Origin: Haemophilus parainfluenzae
Lineage (GTDB): Bacteria > Pseudomonadota > Gammaproteobacteria > Enterobacterales > Pasteurellaceae
DNA: 64,000 bases
Direction: 5' to 3'
Assembly: GCF_003252795.1 (NCBI RefSeq)
Contig: NZ_QEPQ01000003.1
Coordinates: 62,001 to 126,000, forward strand
The notes beneath the pieces were generated by a model. It was given only the letters and a program-made list of their open reading frames with translations. It was not told the origin of the DNA and did no database searches. Shown one piece after another: positions 7,739 through 17,132 of this stretch. Positions within the stretch are counted from its first letter, which is position 1. Each line of letters starts with the position of its first letter. A program made the translations under genes and the position numbers.

Positions 7739-9454
7739 ATGCGTACAAGTCAATATTTATTCTCAACACTAAAAGAAACCCCGGCTGAAGCGGCCATTGT
7801 GAGCCATCAATTAATGCTTCGTGCAGGGATGATTCGTCCTCTTGCTTCAGGTCTCTATAATTGGATGCCAACCGGCTGGCGTGTGCTCCGTAAAGTAGAA
7901 AAAATCATTCGTGAAGAAATGGATAAAAGCGGCGCACTTGAAATCAAAATGCCAGTCGTGCAACCAGCAGAATTATGGGAAGAATCAGGTCGTTGGGAAC
8001 AATATGGCCCCGAATTACTTCGTTTTGAGGATCGTGGTAATCGTAACTTTGTATTAGGTCCAACACACGAAGAAGTGATTACGGATTTAGTTCGCCGCGA
8101 AGTGTCATCATACAGACAACTTCCAATCAATTTATACCAAATTCAAACCAAATTCCGTGATGAAGTGCGTCCGCGTTTCGGTGTAATGCGTTCACGTGAA
8201 TTTATCATGAAAGATGCGTATTCTTTCCATGCTGATCACGCGAGCTTACAACAAACTTATGATGTGATGTATCAAACGTATAGCAATATTTTTAATCGCT
8301 TAGGTTTAGATTTCCGTGCAGTACAAGCAGACACTGGTTCTATCGGTGGTAGCGCCTCACATGAATTCCAAGTGTTAGCAAACAGCGGTGAAGATGATGT
8401 GATTTTCTCTACGGAATCTGATTACGCAGCAAACATTGAATTAGCGGAAGCGGTGGCGATTGGTGAGCGTGCAGCGCCAACGAAAGCGATGGAATTAATT
8501 GATACACCAAATGCAAAAACCATTGCTGAGTTGGTGGAACAATTCAATTTACCAATTGAGAAAACGGTTAAAACCTTGATTGTAAAAGGGGCAAGCGAAG
8601 AGCAACCATTGGTGGCGTTAGTGATTCGTGGTGACCATGAATTAAACGAAATCAAAGTAGAAAAATTACCAGAAGTGGCTTCACCATTTGAATTTGCAGA
8701 CGAAGCTGTTATCAAAGCTAAAATTGGTGCGGGTGTAGGCTCATTAGGCCCTGTTAATCTCAATATTCCAGTGATTATTGACCGTTCAGTGGCGTTAGTG
8801 TCTGATTTCAGCGCAGGTGCAAACATTGATGGTAAACATTACTTCAATATCAACTGGGAACGTGATGTAGCGTTACCAAAAGTAGCCGATATTCGTAATG
8901 TGGTTGAAGGTGATCCAAGCCCGGATGGTAAAGGTACCTTATTGATTAAACGTGGTATCGAAGTAGGTCATATTTTCCAATTAGGTAAAAAATACTCAGA
9001 AGCCATGAATGCAACTGTTCAAGGTGAAGATGGTCGTCCAATGGTCGTAACCATGGGATGTTACGGTATTGGTGTAACACGAGTGGTTGCTGCGGCGATT
9101 GAACAGCATTTTGATGGGCGCGGTATCGTGTGGCCAACAGATGAAATTGCGCCATTCACCGTAGCCGTCGTGCCAATGAATATGCACAAATCTGAAAGCG
9201 TTCAACAATATGCGGAAGAATTGTACCGCACTTTACAAGCACAAGGCGTCGAAGTGATCTTTGATGACCGTAAAGAACGCCCAGGTGTGATGTTTGCCGA
9301 TATGGAACTTATCGGCGTGCCACACATGGTGGTGATTGGTGAGAAAAATCTCGCAAACGGCGAAATCGAATATAAAAATCGCCGCACTGGTGAAAAACAA
9401 ATGATTGCAAAAGATCAGTTGTTAGATTTCTTGAAAGGACAAATTAAAGCTTAA
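7739..9454 (+). CDS. proS: Prolyl-tRNA synthetase
   Basis: Class II aminoacyl-tRNA synthetase of 571 residues that charges tRNA-Pro. Motif 2 is seen in [27 protein letters not shown] (about 138-164) and motif 3 in the GCYGIGVTR region (about 441-449). Between them (about 225-400) lies the INS editing domain that clears Ala-tRNA-Pro, marking the bacterial ProS type. The C-terminal anticodon-binding domain follows. The ATG at 7739 starting [15 protein letters not shown] is the family start; the frame is open 78 bases further up through the nlpD terminator and that extension is rejected. Confidence 0.97.
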   Translation: MRTSQYLFSTLKETPAEAAIVSHQLMLRAGMIRPLASGLYNWMPTGWRVLRKVEKIIREEMDKSGALEIKMPVVQPAELWEESGRWEQYGPELLRFEDRGNRNFVLGPTHEEVITDLVRREVSSYRQLPINLYQIQTKFRDEVRPRFGVMRSREFIMKDAYSFHADHASLQQTYDVMYQTYSNIFNRLGLDFRAVQADTGSIGGSASHEFQVLANSGEDDVIFSTESDYAANIELAEAVAIGERAAPTKAMELIDTPNAKTIAELVEQFNLPIEKTVKTLIVKGASEEQPLVALVIRGDHELNEIKVEKLPEVASPFEFADEAVIKAKIGAGVGSLGPVNLNIPVIIDRSVALVSDFSAGANIDGKHYFNINWERDVALPKVADIRNVVEGDPSPDGKGTLLIKRGIEVGHIFQLGKKYSEAMNATVQGEDGRPMVVTMGCYGIGVTRVVAAAIEQHFDGRGIVWPTDEIAPFTVAVVPMNMHKSESVQQYAEELYRTLQAQGVEVIFDDRKERPGVMFADMELIGVPHMVVIGEKNLANGEIEYKNRRTGEKQMIAKDQLLDFLKGQIKA

Positions 9455-9471
9455 GTAAGTCTTTGATGATG

Positions 9472-9511
9472 AAAAAAGGAGATTGAGATATCCACTTCAA
9501 TCTCCTTTTTT
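9472..9511. terminator. Bidirectional terminator proS / deoC
   Basis: Arms AAAAAAGGAGATTGA (from 9472) and TCAATCTCCTTTTTT (to 9511) with a 10-base loop, flanked by A and T runs. It separates converging proS and deoC and can act in both directions. Confidence 0.85.
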
Positions 9512-9519
9512 ATTATCGA

Positions 9520-10194
9520 TTAGTAATTACTTGAGGTATTACCGGAAACACCCGTTACAATCGCAATGCCTGCGCTTGCGCCAATTCGTGTCGCACCTGC
9601 TTCAATCATCGTTAGTGCGGTTTGAGTATCACGAATACCGCCAGAAGCTTTCACGCCAATGTTGCCTACCGTTTTCTTCATTAATGCGACATCTTCTACG
9701 GTTGCACCGCCTTTATTGAAACCCGTTGAGGTTTTAACAAATGCCACACCTAAAGCCTTACAGATTTCACAGGCTTTCACGATTTCTTCTTTGGTGAGTA
9801 AGCACGTTTCTAAAATCACTTTAAGTGGCACGCCATGACAAGCGATTAACACAGCTTGAATATCGTCTTTTACGGCATCCCATTTATTTGATTTAATCAA
9901 ACCGACATTAATTACCATATCGATTTCACCCGCACCCGCTTTGATGGCTTCTTGGGTTTCAAACGCTTTGACTGAGGATAAGTTGGCGCCAAGAGGGAAA
10001 CCAACAACCGTACAAATTTTGACGTTTGAGCCAGCGAGTTTTTCTTTGGCTAAAGGAATATAGCCTGAATTAATACAGACTGAATAAAAGCCGTATTGAA
10101 TGGCTTCATCACAGAGTTTAAGAATATCCTGTTCTGTTTTTTCTGCAGTAAGGGCGGTGTGATCAATATATTGTGCTAATTGTTTACTATTCAT
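9520..10194 (-). CDS. deoC: Deoxyribose-phosphate aldolase
   Basis: A 224-residue class I aldolase that splits 2-deoxyribose-5-phosphate into glyceraldehyde-3-phosphate and acetaldehyde. Schiff-base and support lysines are visible in [16 protein letters not shown] (Lys about 153) and [11 protein letters not shown] (Lys about 182); [10 protein letters not shown] at the N-terminus and VGFPLGA near 60 are typical. Preceded by AAGGAGAAA. It lies 29 bases downstream of deoR on the same strand, so the aldolase is co-transcribed with its regulator. In H. influenzae Rd, as I recall, deoC adjoins the thioredoxin-like gene and hldD directly; here the deoRKPX segment lies between. Its composition is more like the chromosome than that of deoR. 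Confidence 0.97.
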   Translation of the reverse strand: MNSKQLAQYIDHTALTAEKTEQDILKLCDEAIQYGFYSVCINSGYIPLAKEKLAGSNVKICTVVGFPLGANLSSVKAFETQEAIKAGAGEIDMVINVGLIKSNKWDAVKDDIQAVLIACHGVPLKVILETCLLTKEEIVKACEICKALGVAFVKTSTGFNKGGATVEDVALMKKTVGNIGVKASGGIRDTQTALTMIEAGATRIGASAGIAIVTGVSGNTSSNY

Positions 10195-10223
10195 ATTTTT
10201 CTCCTTAACTTAGTCATCGGTTA

Positions 10224-10967
10224 TTATTGATGATTATTCTTTATTATGAAATTTTTAGGTAATTCTTGATCACATATTAATAAGTCGAATTGATTTAAAT
10301 CATTAATATATGCTTTTCTTACTAGTCCTATTTTCATATGATCAAATACCAATATATTCTTTTTACTTTTTTTCATTGCCATTTTTTTTACTTTTGCTTC
10401 ATTATAATCAAAGCAGCTAACACCATATTCATCGCTTACACCTGCCGCAGAAATAAAGGCTTTAGTTGTAAGTATCGATTCTATTTCTGAGTTATTAATT
10501 GGAGTGAAAAATGAGTTATGACTAGAGTATGATCCACCTGCTAGTATTACTTCACAATTACTTTTTTCTTGCAAAATTGTAAATGTATTTAGAGAACAAC
10601 AAAGTGCAGTAAATTTTATATCTGATTTTATTTGTGATGCAATAAAAGGGATTGTTGAACCACAATCAAAAAAAATAACATCCCCATTTTCAACAAGTTC
10701 TGCAGCCGCTTTACCTATAGTCATTTTCTCCTTTAAATTCTTATTTTCTTGTTCAAAAATCAGATAGTTAGCCTCATGATGGTTTTGAGGGGCTTTGACT
10801 ATGTGACCACCTAGTAGAATTAAGGGGCATCCTTCAGTACTTAAATCTCTTCTTAAAGTCATTTCAGATACACTTAGTATATTGGCTGCATCTCTTAATT
10901 TTATAGAGCTCATTGTTCTGAGTATAAATTCTAAGCTTTTTATTCTTGAATTGTTTTTTCTGTCCAT
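10224..10967 (-). CDS. deoR: DeoR-type repressor of deoxyribose genes
   Basis: A 247-residue DeoR-family repressor. The N-terminal helix-turn-helix spans about residues 20-45 (KLRDAANILSVSEMTLRRDL). The sugar-phosphate isomerase-like effector domain follows, with VIFFDCGSTIPFIA (about 93-106), CCSLNTF (about 120) and SAAGVSDEYGVSCF. It resembles E. coli DeoR along its whole length, including LLGGHIV near residue 50, more than generic DeoR relatives. E. coli DeoR is induced by deoxyribose-5-phosphate. It shares a 151-bp divergent region with deoK that holds a TGTTA-N6-TAACA operator. AT-rich and free of uptake signals. Confidence 0.9.
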   Translation of the reverse strand: MDRKNNSRIKSLEFILRTMSSIKLRDAANILSVSEMTLRRDLSTEGCPLILLGGHIVKAPQNHHEANYLIFEQENKNLKEKMTIGKAAAELVENGDVIFFDCGSTIPFIASQIKSDIKFTALCCSLNTFTILQEKSNCEVILAGGSYSSHNSFFTPINNSEIESILTTKAFISAAGVSDEYGVSCFDYNEAKVKKMAMKKSKKNILVFDHMKIGLVRKAYINDLNQFDLLICDQELPKNFIIKNNHQ

Positions 10968-11025
10968 GGTGATATGTGGTTATAGTTTTATTGCTTCTAA
11001 TAATATCATAAAAATTTTTTCTAGA

Positions 11026-11045
11026 ACTGTGATCTTTGTCACTTT
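11026..11045 (+). promoter_or_regulatory. CRP site upstream of deoK
   Basis: TGTGA (11028-11032), 6 bases, TCACT (11039-11043) matches the CRP consensus in 9 of 10 core positions. The centre at 11035.5 is about 41.5 bases before the start expected from the -10 box at 11065, the classic class II activator position. Confidence 0.7.
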
Positions 11046-11064
11046 TTTAACATTTTTTGAGTAT

Positions 11065-11070
11065 TATACT
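11065..11070 (+). promoter_or_regulatory. -10 box of deoKPX promoter
   Basis: TATACT, one base from the consensus, placed so that transcription would start near 11077, between the CRP site and the operator. No good -35 hexamer is seen, as expected for a CRP-dependent promoter. Confidence 0.6.
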
Positions 11071-11085
11071 GTTGTTTAAATGAAA

Positions 11086-11101
11086 TGTTACTTTATTAAC
11101 A
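11086..11101. promoter_or_regulatory. DeoR-type operator
   Basis: TGTTACTTTATTAACA keeps both 5-bp half-sites of the E. coli DeoR operator (TGTTAGAATTCTAACA). It lies just downstream of the predicted deoK transcription start and 17 bases before the deoK ATG, a position suited to repression. Confidence 0.7.
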
Positions 11102-11118
11102 ATTGAAATGGAGGTCGT

Positions 11119-12036
11119 ATGGATATTGCAGTTATTGGTTCAAATATGGTTGATCTGATTACATATATAGATCGGATGCCTAAGTTGGGTGAAACAATCG
11201 AAGCTCCTAGCTTCAAGATAGGATGTGGAGGTAAAGGTGCTAATCAAGCAGTAGCTGCTGCTAAGTTAGGATCGGATGTGATGATGTTAACAAAAGTTGG
11301 AGATGATTTGTTCGCTGAGAACACACTAAAAAACTTTCATCTGAATGCTATAAATACTGATTATGTAACAGTAGCAAAAGGTGTTTCCAGTGGTGTCGCA
11401 CCGATATTTGTAGATAAGTCATCCCAAAATAGCATTCTTATTATTAAAGGTGCAAATAGTCACTTATCAACAAAAGATATAGATGACGCAGAAAATGAAC
11501 TTAAAAAATGTAAGCTTATTATTTTGCAATTAGAAGTTCCATTATCTGTTGTTTATTACTCAATTGATTTTGCAGTTAAAAATAATATACCTGTGATATT
11601 AAATCCAGCTCCTGCTGATCCAAATTTAGATATTAATTATGTGTGTAAGTGTGATTTTTTTATGCCTAATGAGACTGAATTAGAAATTCTTACAGGGTTA
11701 CCAGTTTCTAATATTGATGAGATTCTGATAGCAGCTAATTCATTGATTTCAAAAGGATTGAAAAATCTTGTTGTTACTTTGGGGGAGAAAGGTGCGATAT
11801 GGCTAGATGGAAATGTAATTCATCATATTGCTCCTCATAAGGTTAATGCTATTGATACTAGTGGAGCTGGGGATGCATTTATAGGATGTTTTGCACACTA
11901 TCTTGTTAAAACGCATGATATTTTAGCATCTTTGAACATGGCCTCTGCATTTTCAGCTTATAGCGTGACTGGTCAAGGAACTCAAATATCATATCCGGAT
12001 AAAAAAGAATTTGAGTGTTTTTTGGGTAAATTATAA
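11119..12036 (+). CDS. deoK: Deoxyribokinase
   Basis: A 305-residue PfkB/ribokinase-family kinase that phosphorylates 2-deoxy-D-ribose to the 5-phosphate, the substrate of DeoC. PfkB signature 1 is GGKGANQAVAAAKLG (about 37-51) and signature 2 is DTSGAGDAFIGCF (about 246-258) with the catalytic Asp. The N-terminus MDIAVIGSNMVDLIT and CKCDFFMPNETELEILTG are very close to Salmonella DeoK, so deoxyribokinase is preferred to ribokinase. GGAGG precedes the ATG. First gene of deoK-deoP-deoX, divergent from deoR-deoC. AT-rich, no uptake signal. Confidence 0.92.
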   Translation: MDIAVIGSNMVDLITYIDRMPKLGETIEAPSFKIGCGGKGANQAVAAAKLGSDVMMLTKVGDDLFAENTLKNFHLNAINTDYVTVAKGVSSGVAPIFVDKSSQNSILIIKGANSHLSTKDIDDAENELKKCKLIILQLEVPLSVVYYSIDFAVKNNIPVILNPAPADPNLDINYVCKCDFFMPNETELEILTGLPVSNIDEILIAANSLISKGLKNLVVTLGEKGAIWLDGNVIHHIAPHKVNAIDTSGAGDAFIGCFAHYLVKTHDILASLNMASAFSAYSVTGQGTQISYPDKKEFECFLGKL

Positions 12037-12046
12037 GGAGTATGTT

Positions 12047-13342
12047 ATGAAAGGAATACAGCAAATGCCTGATGGATATTTGAATCGAACACCTATATTT
12101 CAGTTCATATTATTATCTTGCCTATTTCCATTGTGGGGGGCTGCCGCGAGCTTAAACGATATTCTTATTACTCAATTTAAGAGTGTATTCACATTAAGTG
12201 ACTTTGCAAGTGCATTAGTTCAAAGTGCCTTTTATGGTGGATATTTCTTAATTGCAATTCCAGCTTCTCTAGTAATAAAGAAAACAAGTTATAAAGTTGC
12301 TATTTTGATTGGTTTAACCTTGTATATTATAGGCTGTTCAATGTTTTATCCAGCTTCTCACATGGCTACTTATACTATGTTTTTAGCTGCTATATTTTCT
12401 ATTGCTATCGGTTTAAGTTTCCTTGAAACATCAGCGAATACTTATAGTTCTATGCTCGGCCATCGAGATTATGCGACATTAAGACTGAATATTAGTCAAA
12501 CATTTTATCCGATTGGTGCGATTTCTGGCATTTTACTGGGTAAATATTTAATCTTCCAAGAAGGGGCTAGCTTGAAAGAACAATTGCTTACGATGTCACC
12601 AGATCAAGCTCATGAATTTAAATTATCATTGCTTGAGCATACATTACAACCTTATAAATATCTTATTTTTGTATTAATTGCTGTTACTTTGTTGTTCTTA
12701 TTGACAAAATTCCCTAGATGCAAAGCTGAAAATGAAGTTTTAGCTACTAATGTGAAATTCATTGATACATTGAAATATTTATCAAAGAATAAACAATTTA
12801 AGAAAGGAATTATTGCTCAATTTTTATATGTGGGCATGCAGGTTGCAGTATGGTCGTTTACAATACGTTTAGCTTTAAATTTAAGTAATATTAATGAGAG
12901 GGATGCTTCAAATTTCATGATATATAGTTTTATTGGTTTTTTCATCGGAAAATTTGTAGCAAATTTTTTAATGACTAAGTTTAAATCAGATGCAGTATTG
13001 TTTGTGTATTCTATTCTTGGTGTATTTACTCTCTCTTATACTTCTTTTGTTCATGACTTTTCAGCTGTTTATGCTGCAATTTTTGCAAGTGTATTGTTTG
13101 GACCATGTTGGGCTACAATTTATACATCTGTATTAGGAACTGTTAAACAAGAACATCGGGAAGTAGCCGGAGCTGTTGTAGTAATGTCAATTATTGGAGC
13201 TGCGGTTGTTCCTGCTATTCATGGATATGTTTCTGATACTTTAGGATCTTTACAATTAGCCTTTGTTGTACCAACGCTTTGCTTTATCTATGTTGGATAT
13301 TACTTCTGGGATAAAATGAAATTAGAAAAAGGAGAGGAATAA
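12047..13342 (+). CDS. deoP: Deoxyribose permease (MFS, FucP-like)
   Basis: A 431-residue major-facilitator transporter with about 12 membrane segments, of the fucose permease (FHS) subfamily. The N-terminal FILLSCLFPLWGAAASLNDI carries the subfamily's early Asn-Asp motif. By position between deoK and deoX it should be the proton-linked 2-deoxyribose importer, as DeoP of Salmonella. The ATG at 12047 follows an AAGGAG site by 6 bases; a longer TTG start overlapping deoK is rejected. The gap to deoK is 10 bases and the stop overlaps the deoX ATG by one base. Confidence 0.88.
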   Translation: MKGIQQMPDGYLNRTPIFQFILLSCLFPLWGAAASLNDILITQFKSVFTLSDFASALVQSAFYGGYFLIAIPASLVIKKTSYKVAILIGLTLYIIGCSMFYPASHMATYTMFLAAIFSIAIGLSFLETSANTYSSMLGHRDYATLRLNISQTFYPIGAISGILLGKYLIFQEGASLKEQLLTMSPDQAHEFKLSLLEHTLQPYKYLIFVLIAVTLLFLLTKFPRCKAENEVLATNVKFIDTLKYLSKNKQFKKGIIAQFLYVGMQVAVWSFTIRLALNLSNINERDASNFMIYSFIGFFIGKFVANFLMTKFKSDAVLFVYSILGVFTLSYTSFVHDFSAVYAAIFASVLFGPCWATIYTSVLGTVKQEHREVAGAVVVMSIIGAAVVPAIHGYVSDTLGSLQLAFVVPTLCFIYVGYYFWDKMKLEKGEE

Positions 13343-14361
13343 TGGAAACGAAGTTATTTTTATTCAAAGAATTATTTTCTAGAGATGAAAAAGTATTGCT
13401 TAGTAATAATGATTTTACAGTGTTTGGCTTTAAGTATGAATCAGGAATTGAAGCAATAAAAATTTGTAATAAAAAAGGATTTATTATTGTATTGCCTTTT
13501 TATGGTCAAATTATTTGGGATGCTGAATTTGGTAAACATTCATTAAAAATGAAGAATATGTTTTCTGAGCCGAAATTTGGTAATAGTATTGTTGATACTT
13601 ACGGATGTTTTGCTTTTCATTCGGGGTTAATCAGAAATGGCTGTCCAAGCCCTGAAGATGATCATGTTTTGCATGGAGAGATGCCCTGTTCAATTATTAA
13701 TAATGCCTGGTTAATCATTGATAATAATTCAATAACCCTTACGGGAGAAGTTGAATATGTGAAAGGGTTTGGAAATCATTATTCAGCAAGACCAGCTGTA
13801 ACACTTTATTCAAATAGTACTTTATTTGATATTCAAATGAGTGTAACTAATTTATCTAGTGTTGATATGCCATTGCAATACATGTGCCACATGAATTATT
13901 GTTATGAGCATGGAGCGGTGTTAACACAGAATATTCCTGATGAGGCTATTGTTTTGAGAGAAACTATACCAGCTCACGTTAGCCCAACAGAAAAGTGGCT
14001 TGAGTTTAATGATAAAATTAAAAAAGGGGAATACCATCTTGATAAATTAGATAATGATGTGATGTATGATCCTGAAATAGTATTCTTTATGGATAATCTC
14101 AGTAAATATCAAGAGAATTTAGAATATAAAATGAAATCACCTAGTGGGCATAGCTATGTAACAAAATTCTCATCTAAAGACTTTAATTATGCAACACGAT
14201 GGATTTTGTTTAATGAGGATCAACAAGTAGGTGCATTTGTATTACCAGCAACTTGTAGGCCAGAAGGTTTTTTAGCAGCTAAAAAAGCAGGAAGTTTAAT
14301 TATGCTAAAACCTAAAGAGACAAAAGCATTTAGTGTAACTACAGGAATTGAAAATTTATAG
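13342..14361 (+). CDS. deoX: DeoX, DUF4432 aldose-epimerase-fold protein
   Basis: A 339-residue DUF4432 protein with a galactose-mutarotase-like beta fold. Visible segments include the central HGEMPCSIINNAW, the metal or sugar-site-like MCHMNYCYEHG (about 180-190) and the late AATRWILFNEDQQ-type strand. In Salmonella the last gene of deoQKPX encodes the same kind of protein; its role is not proven, with mutarotation of deoxyribose a fair guess. Translationally coupled to deoP (one-base overlap). A hairpin terminator follows directly. Confidence 0.8.
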   Translation: METKLFLFKELFSRDEKVLLSNNDFTVFGFKYESGIEAIKICNKKGFIIVLPFYGQIIWDAEFGKHSLKMKNMFSEPKFGNSIVDTYGCFAFHSGLIRNGCPSPEDDHVLHGEMPCSIINNAWLIIDNNSITLTGEVEYVKGFGNHYSARPAVTLYSNSTLFDIQMSVTNLSSVDMPLQYMCHMNYCYEHGAVLTQNIPDEAIVLRETIPAHVSPTEKWLEFNDKIKKGEYHLDKLDNDVMYDPEIVFFMDNLSKYQENLEYKMKSPSGHSYVTKFSSKDFNYATRWILFNEDQQVGAFVLPATCRPEGFLAAKKAGSLIMLKPKETKAFSVTTGIENL

Positions 14362-14370
14362 TTATTAAAT

Positions 14371-14403
14371 AATGCTCCTATTTTTATAATAGGAGCATTT
14401 TTT
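14371..14403 (+). terminator. Terminator after deoX
   Basis: Arms AATGCTCCTAT (14371-14381) and ATAGGAGCATT (to 14399) followed by a T run. It ends deoKPX and marks the right boundary of the segment lacking uptake signals; the next USS is at 14456. Confidence 0.85.
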
Positions 14404-14510
14404 ATGTGATGCCAAGTTTAGATAATGTATTTATAGCAAAATATCTGTAATTTTGACCGCACTTTTCTGATCGATTACAATCCATTTATCCTAGATCATG
14501 AAATTTTATT

Positions 14511-15014
14511 GTGAAACTTAAAACCTTATTAAAAAATGCGATTTCGCTCTTGCTGACGTTGATTATCGTGAGCAGTATTCTTGATTTTATTCGTAAACCT
14601 AATATTCCGCCTGAAATCAATGCAACGGCACTTTATGATTTACAGGGAAATGCCTTCTTTTTACCTCAATTAGATCAAGCTAAGCCGACAATCATTTATT
14701 TCTGGGGAAGTTGGTGCGGTTATTGTCGTTATACTTCTCCAGCGATTAATTCACTTTCAGAAGAAGGCTATCCGGTAGTTTCTGTCGCACTACGTTCGGG
14801 GACAAATAAGGACGTGGAGGATTATTTACAAACCCATCGCTATCAGTTTACAACGGTGAATGATCCTCAAGGCAAGATTGCGGATCAATGGCAGGTGAAT
14901 GTGACACCGACGATTATTATTTTAAACAAAGGAAAAATGGATTTAGCCACAACGGGTTGGACAAGTTACTGGGGCTTAAAAGTGCGGTTGTTTTTCACAG
15001 AGTTTTTTGGCTAA
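14511..15014 (+). CDS. Membrane-anchored thioredoxin-fold disulfide oxidoreductase (ScsD/TlpA-like)
   Basis: A 167-residue protein with one N-terminal membrane segment (about 8-27) and a periplasmic thioredoxin fold. The redox centre is WCGYC (about 68-72) in [15 protein letters not shown], followed by the cis-Pro in NVTPTIIIL near 137. It resembles ScsD and TlpA-type reductants and the small protein located beside hldD and deoC in H. influenzae. The start is GTG at 14511; no ATG is available in frame. Its 3' end contains a USS (14980-14988). It ends 52 bases before hldD and may share its transcript. The substrate is unknown. Confidence 0.8.
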   Translation: MKLKTLLKNAISLLLTLIIVSSILDFIRKPNIPPEINATALYDLQGNAFFLPQLDQAKPTIIYFWGSWCGYCRYTSPAINSLSEEGYPVVSVALRSGTNKDVEDYLQTHRYQFTTVNDPQGKIADQWQVNVTPTIIILNKGKMDLATTGWTSYWGLKVRLFFTEFFG

Positions 15015-15066
15015 GCGGCACAAAATCTATTACAATACACAGACTTATTTTAAAGAGGACAGAATT

Positions 15067-15990
15067 ATGATTATCGTAACAGGTGGCGCCGGCTTTATCG
15101 GCAGTAATATCGTTAAAGCATTAAACGATATGGGACGCAAAGATATTTTAGTGGTGGATAACTTAAAAGACGGGACTAAATTCATTAACTTAGTGGATCT
15201 TGATATCGCAGATTACTGCGATAAAGAAGACTTCATTGCGTCAATTATTGCAGGTGATGATTTAGGTGAGATCGATGCGGTATTCCATGAAGGCGCTTGC
15301 TCGGCGACTACTGAATGGGACGGTAAATACATCATGCATAATAACTACGAATATTCAAAAGAGTTATTGCATTACTGCTTAGATCGTCAAATTCCGTTCT
15401 TGTATGCATCAAGTGCGGCGACTTATGGCGACAAAACTGAATTCCGTGAAGAGCGTGAATTTGAAGGCCCATTGAATGTGTACGGTTATTCTAAATTCTT
15501 ATTCGACCAATATGTGCGAGCGATTTTACCTGAAGCAAAATCACCAGTATGTGGTTTCCGTTATTTTAACGTGTATGGTCCGCGTGAAGGCCACAAAGGT
15601 TCAATGGCAAGCGTGGCATTCCACTTAAATAACCAAATCCTGAAAGGCGAAAATCCAAAATTATTTGCAGGTAGTGAACACTTCCGCCGTGATTTCGTTT
15701 ATGTAGGCGATGTGGCACAAGTCAACATTTGGTGCTGGCAAAATGGCATTTCAGGTATCTTCAACTGTGGTACCGGCAATGCAGAATCTTTTGCGGAAGT
15801 GGCAAAAGCGGTGATTAAATTCCACGGAAAAGGCGTAGTGGAAACCATTCCATTCCCAGAGCATTTGAAATCTCGCTATCAAGAATATACGCAAGCGGAT
15901 TTAACGAAACTTCGCGCAACTGGCTATGACAAACCATTTAAAACCGTAGCGGAAGGTGTGGCTGAGTACATGGCGTGGTTAAATAAATAA
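15067..15990 (+). CDS. hldD: ADP-L-glycero-D-manno-heptose 6-epimerase
   Basis: A 307-residue short-chain dehydrogenase-type epimerase (also called rfaD/gmhD) that makes ADP-L,D-heptose for LPS inner core. The NAD-binding GGAGFIGSN is at residues 6-14, and the catalytic Tyr-x-x-x-Lys is VYGYSKF near 139. The [17 protein letters not shown] segment is typical of HldD. The ATG at 15067 is used, preceded by GAGGA; an upstream extension in frame is rejected. The two heptosyltransferases that consume its product follow. Confidence 0.97.
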   Translation: MIIVTGGAGFIGSNIVKALNDMGRKDILVVDNLKDGTKFINLVDLDIADYCDKEDFIASIIAGDDLGEIDAVFHEGACSATTEWDGKYIMHNNYEYSKELLHYCLDRQIPFLYASSAATYGDKTEFREEREFEGPLNVYGYSKFLFDQYVRAILPEAKSPVCGFRYFNVYGPREGHKGSMASVAFHLNNQILKGENPKLFAGSEHFRRDFVYVGDVAQVNIWCWQNGISGIFNCGTGNAESFAEVAKAVIKFHGKGVVETIPFPEHLKSRYQEYTQADLTKLRATGYDKPFKTVAEGVAEYMAWLNK

Positions 15991-16032
15991 AAATATTGAA
16001 CAAATAATGTCGTTCAATACTAGAAAATGAAT

Positions 16033-16073
16033 AAAGTGCGGTTAAAATTAGTCTTATTTTTAGCCGCACTTTT
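16033..16073 (+). terminator. USS-pair terminator after hldD
   Basis: AAAGTGCGGTTAAAA and TTTTTAGCCGCACTTT form a stem with one G-U pair; the left arm is a complete uptake signal. It separates hldD from waaF, which therefore needs its own promoter or readthrough. Confidence 0.7.
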
Positions 16074-16088
16074 GTTATAAGGTCAAGC

Positions 16089-17132
16089 ATGAATATTTTA
16101 ATTATCGGCCCGTCTTGGGTCGGCGATATGATGATGTCGCACAGTTTGTATCAACAACTCAAACTGCAATATCCCAATTGCCAAATTGATGTGATGGCAC
16201 CGAATTGGTGTAAACCGCTTTTAGCCCGTATGCCAGAAGTGCGCCATGCCATTGAAATGCCGCTTGGACACGGCAAGTTTGCCTTGTGTGAACGTTATCG
16301 TTTAGGTAAGGCTTTGCGCAATCAATATGATATGGCGATTGTGTTACCAAATTCCTTGAAGTCAGCTTTTATTCCTGCTTTTGCAAAAATTGCTGTGCGT
16401 CGTGGTTGGAAAGGGGAAAGCCGTTATTTCTTACTTAATGATTTACGCAATAACAAACGTGATTACCCAATGATGGTGCAACGTTATGTGGCGTTAGCTT
16501 TTGAGCAAAATGCAGTACCGAAAGCGGCAGATATTTCTGTTCTAAAACCTTATTTAGCCGTTGATCCAACGCAACAAACAGAAACCTTAAAAAACTTTGA
16601 AAAACAGACCGCACTTTTAGGCGAACGTCCGATTATCGGTTTCTGCCCAGGTGCAGAATTTGGTCCAGCTAAACGTTGGCCGCATTATCATTATGCTAAA
16701 TTGGCTGAAATGCTAATTGAAAAAGGCTATGCGGTAGAATTATTTGGTTCACCAAAAGATGTGGAGGCAGGAGAGCAAATCCGCAATGCGTTGCCAGCCG
16801 AGCTACAACCGTTTTGTTTGAATTTGGCAGGGCAAACGAATCTTAATCAAGCTGTGGATCTAATCGCTAACTGCACAGCAGTGGTGAGCAATGATAGCGG
16901 CTTAATGCATATTGCCGCTGCAACAGATCGTCCATTGGTCGCGCTTTACGGCCCAACGAGCCCAACTTATACGCCACCATTATCTGATAAAGCGGTGATT
17001 ATTCGTTTAATTGAAGGCGATTTAATTAAAGTGCGTAAAAGCACAGATAGCTCGGAAGGGTATCATCAAAGTTTGATTGATATTACACCAGAAATGGCAT
17101 TAGAAAAATTAGAGACATTATTAGCAAAATGA
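16089..17132 (+). CDS. waaF: ADP-heptose:LPS heptosyltransferase II
   Basis: A 347-residue GT9-family glycosyltransferase (rfaF) that adds the second heptose to the LPS inner core. The N-terminus ILIIGPSWVGDMMMSHSLY, the GAEFGPAKRWPHYHYAKLAE segment near 190 and the nucleotide-sugar site NDSGLMHIAAATDRPLVALYGPTSP (about 261-285) are characteristic. The stop overlaps the next gene's ATG (ATGA), so the following permease is translationally coupled. Acts at the cytoplasmic face of the inner membrane. Confidence 0.95.
   Translation: MNILIIGPSWVGDMMMSHSLYQQLKLQYPNCQIDVMAPNWCKPLLARMPEVRHAIEMPLGHGKFALCERYRLGKALRNQYDMAIVLPNSLKSAFIPAFAKIAVRRGWKGESRYFLLNDLRNNKRDYPMMVQRYVALAFEQNAVPKAADISVLKPYLAVDPTQQTETLKNFEKQTALLGERPIIGFCPGAEFGPAKRWPHYHYAKLAEMLIEKGYAVELFGSPKDVEAGEQIRNALPAELQPFCLNLAGQTNLNQAVDLIANCTAVVSNDSGLMHIAAATDRPLVALYGPTSPTYTPPLSDKAVIIRLIEGDLIKVRKSTDSSEGYHQSLIDITPEMALEKLETLLAK

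Noticed and set aside
15412-15420. AAGTGCGGC in hldD and similar near-matches at 38113 and 34525
   Set aside because: They miss the last base of the uptake signal and were not counted.
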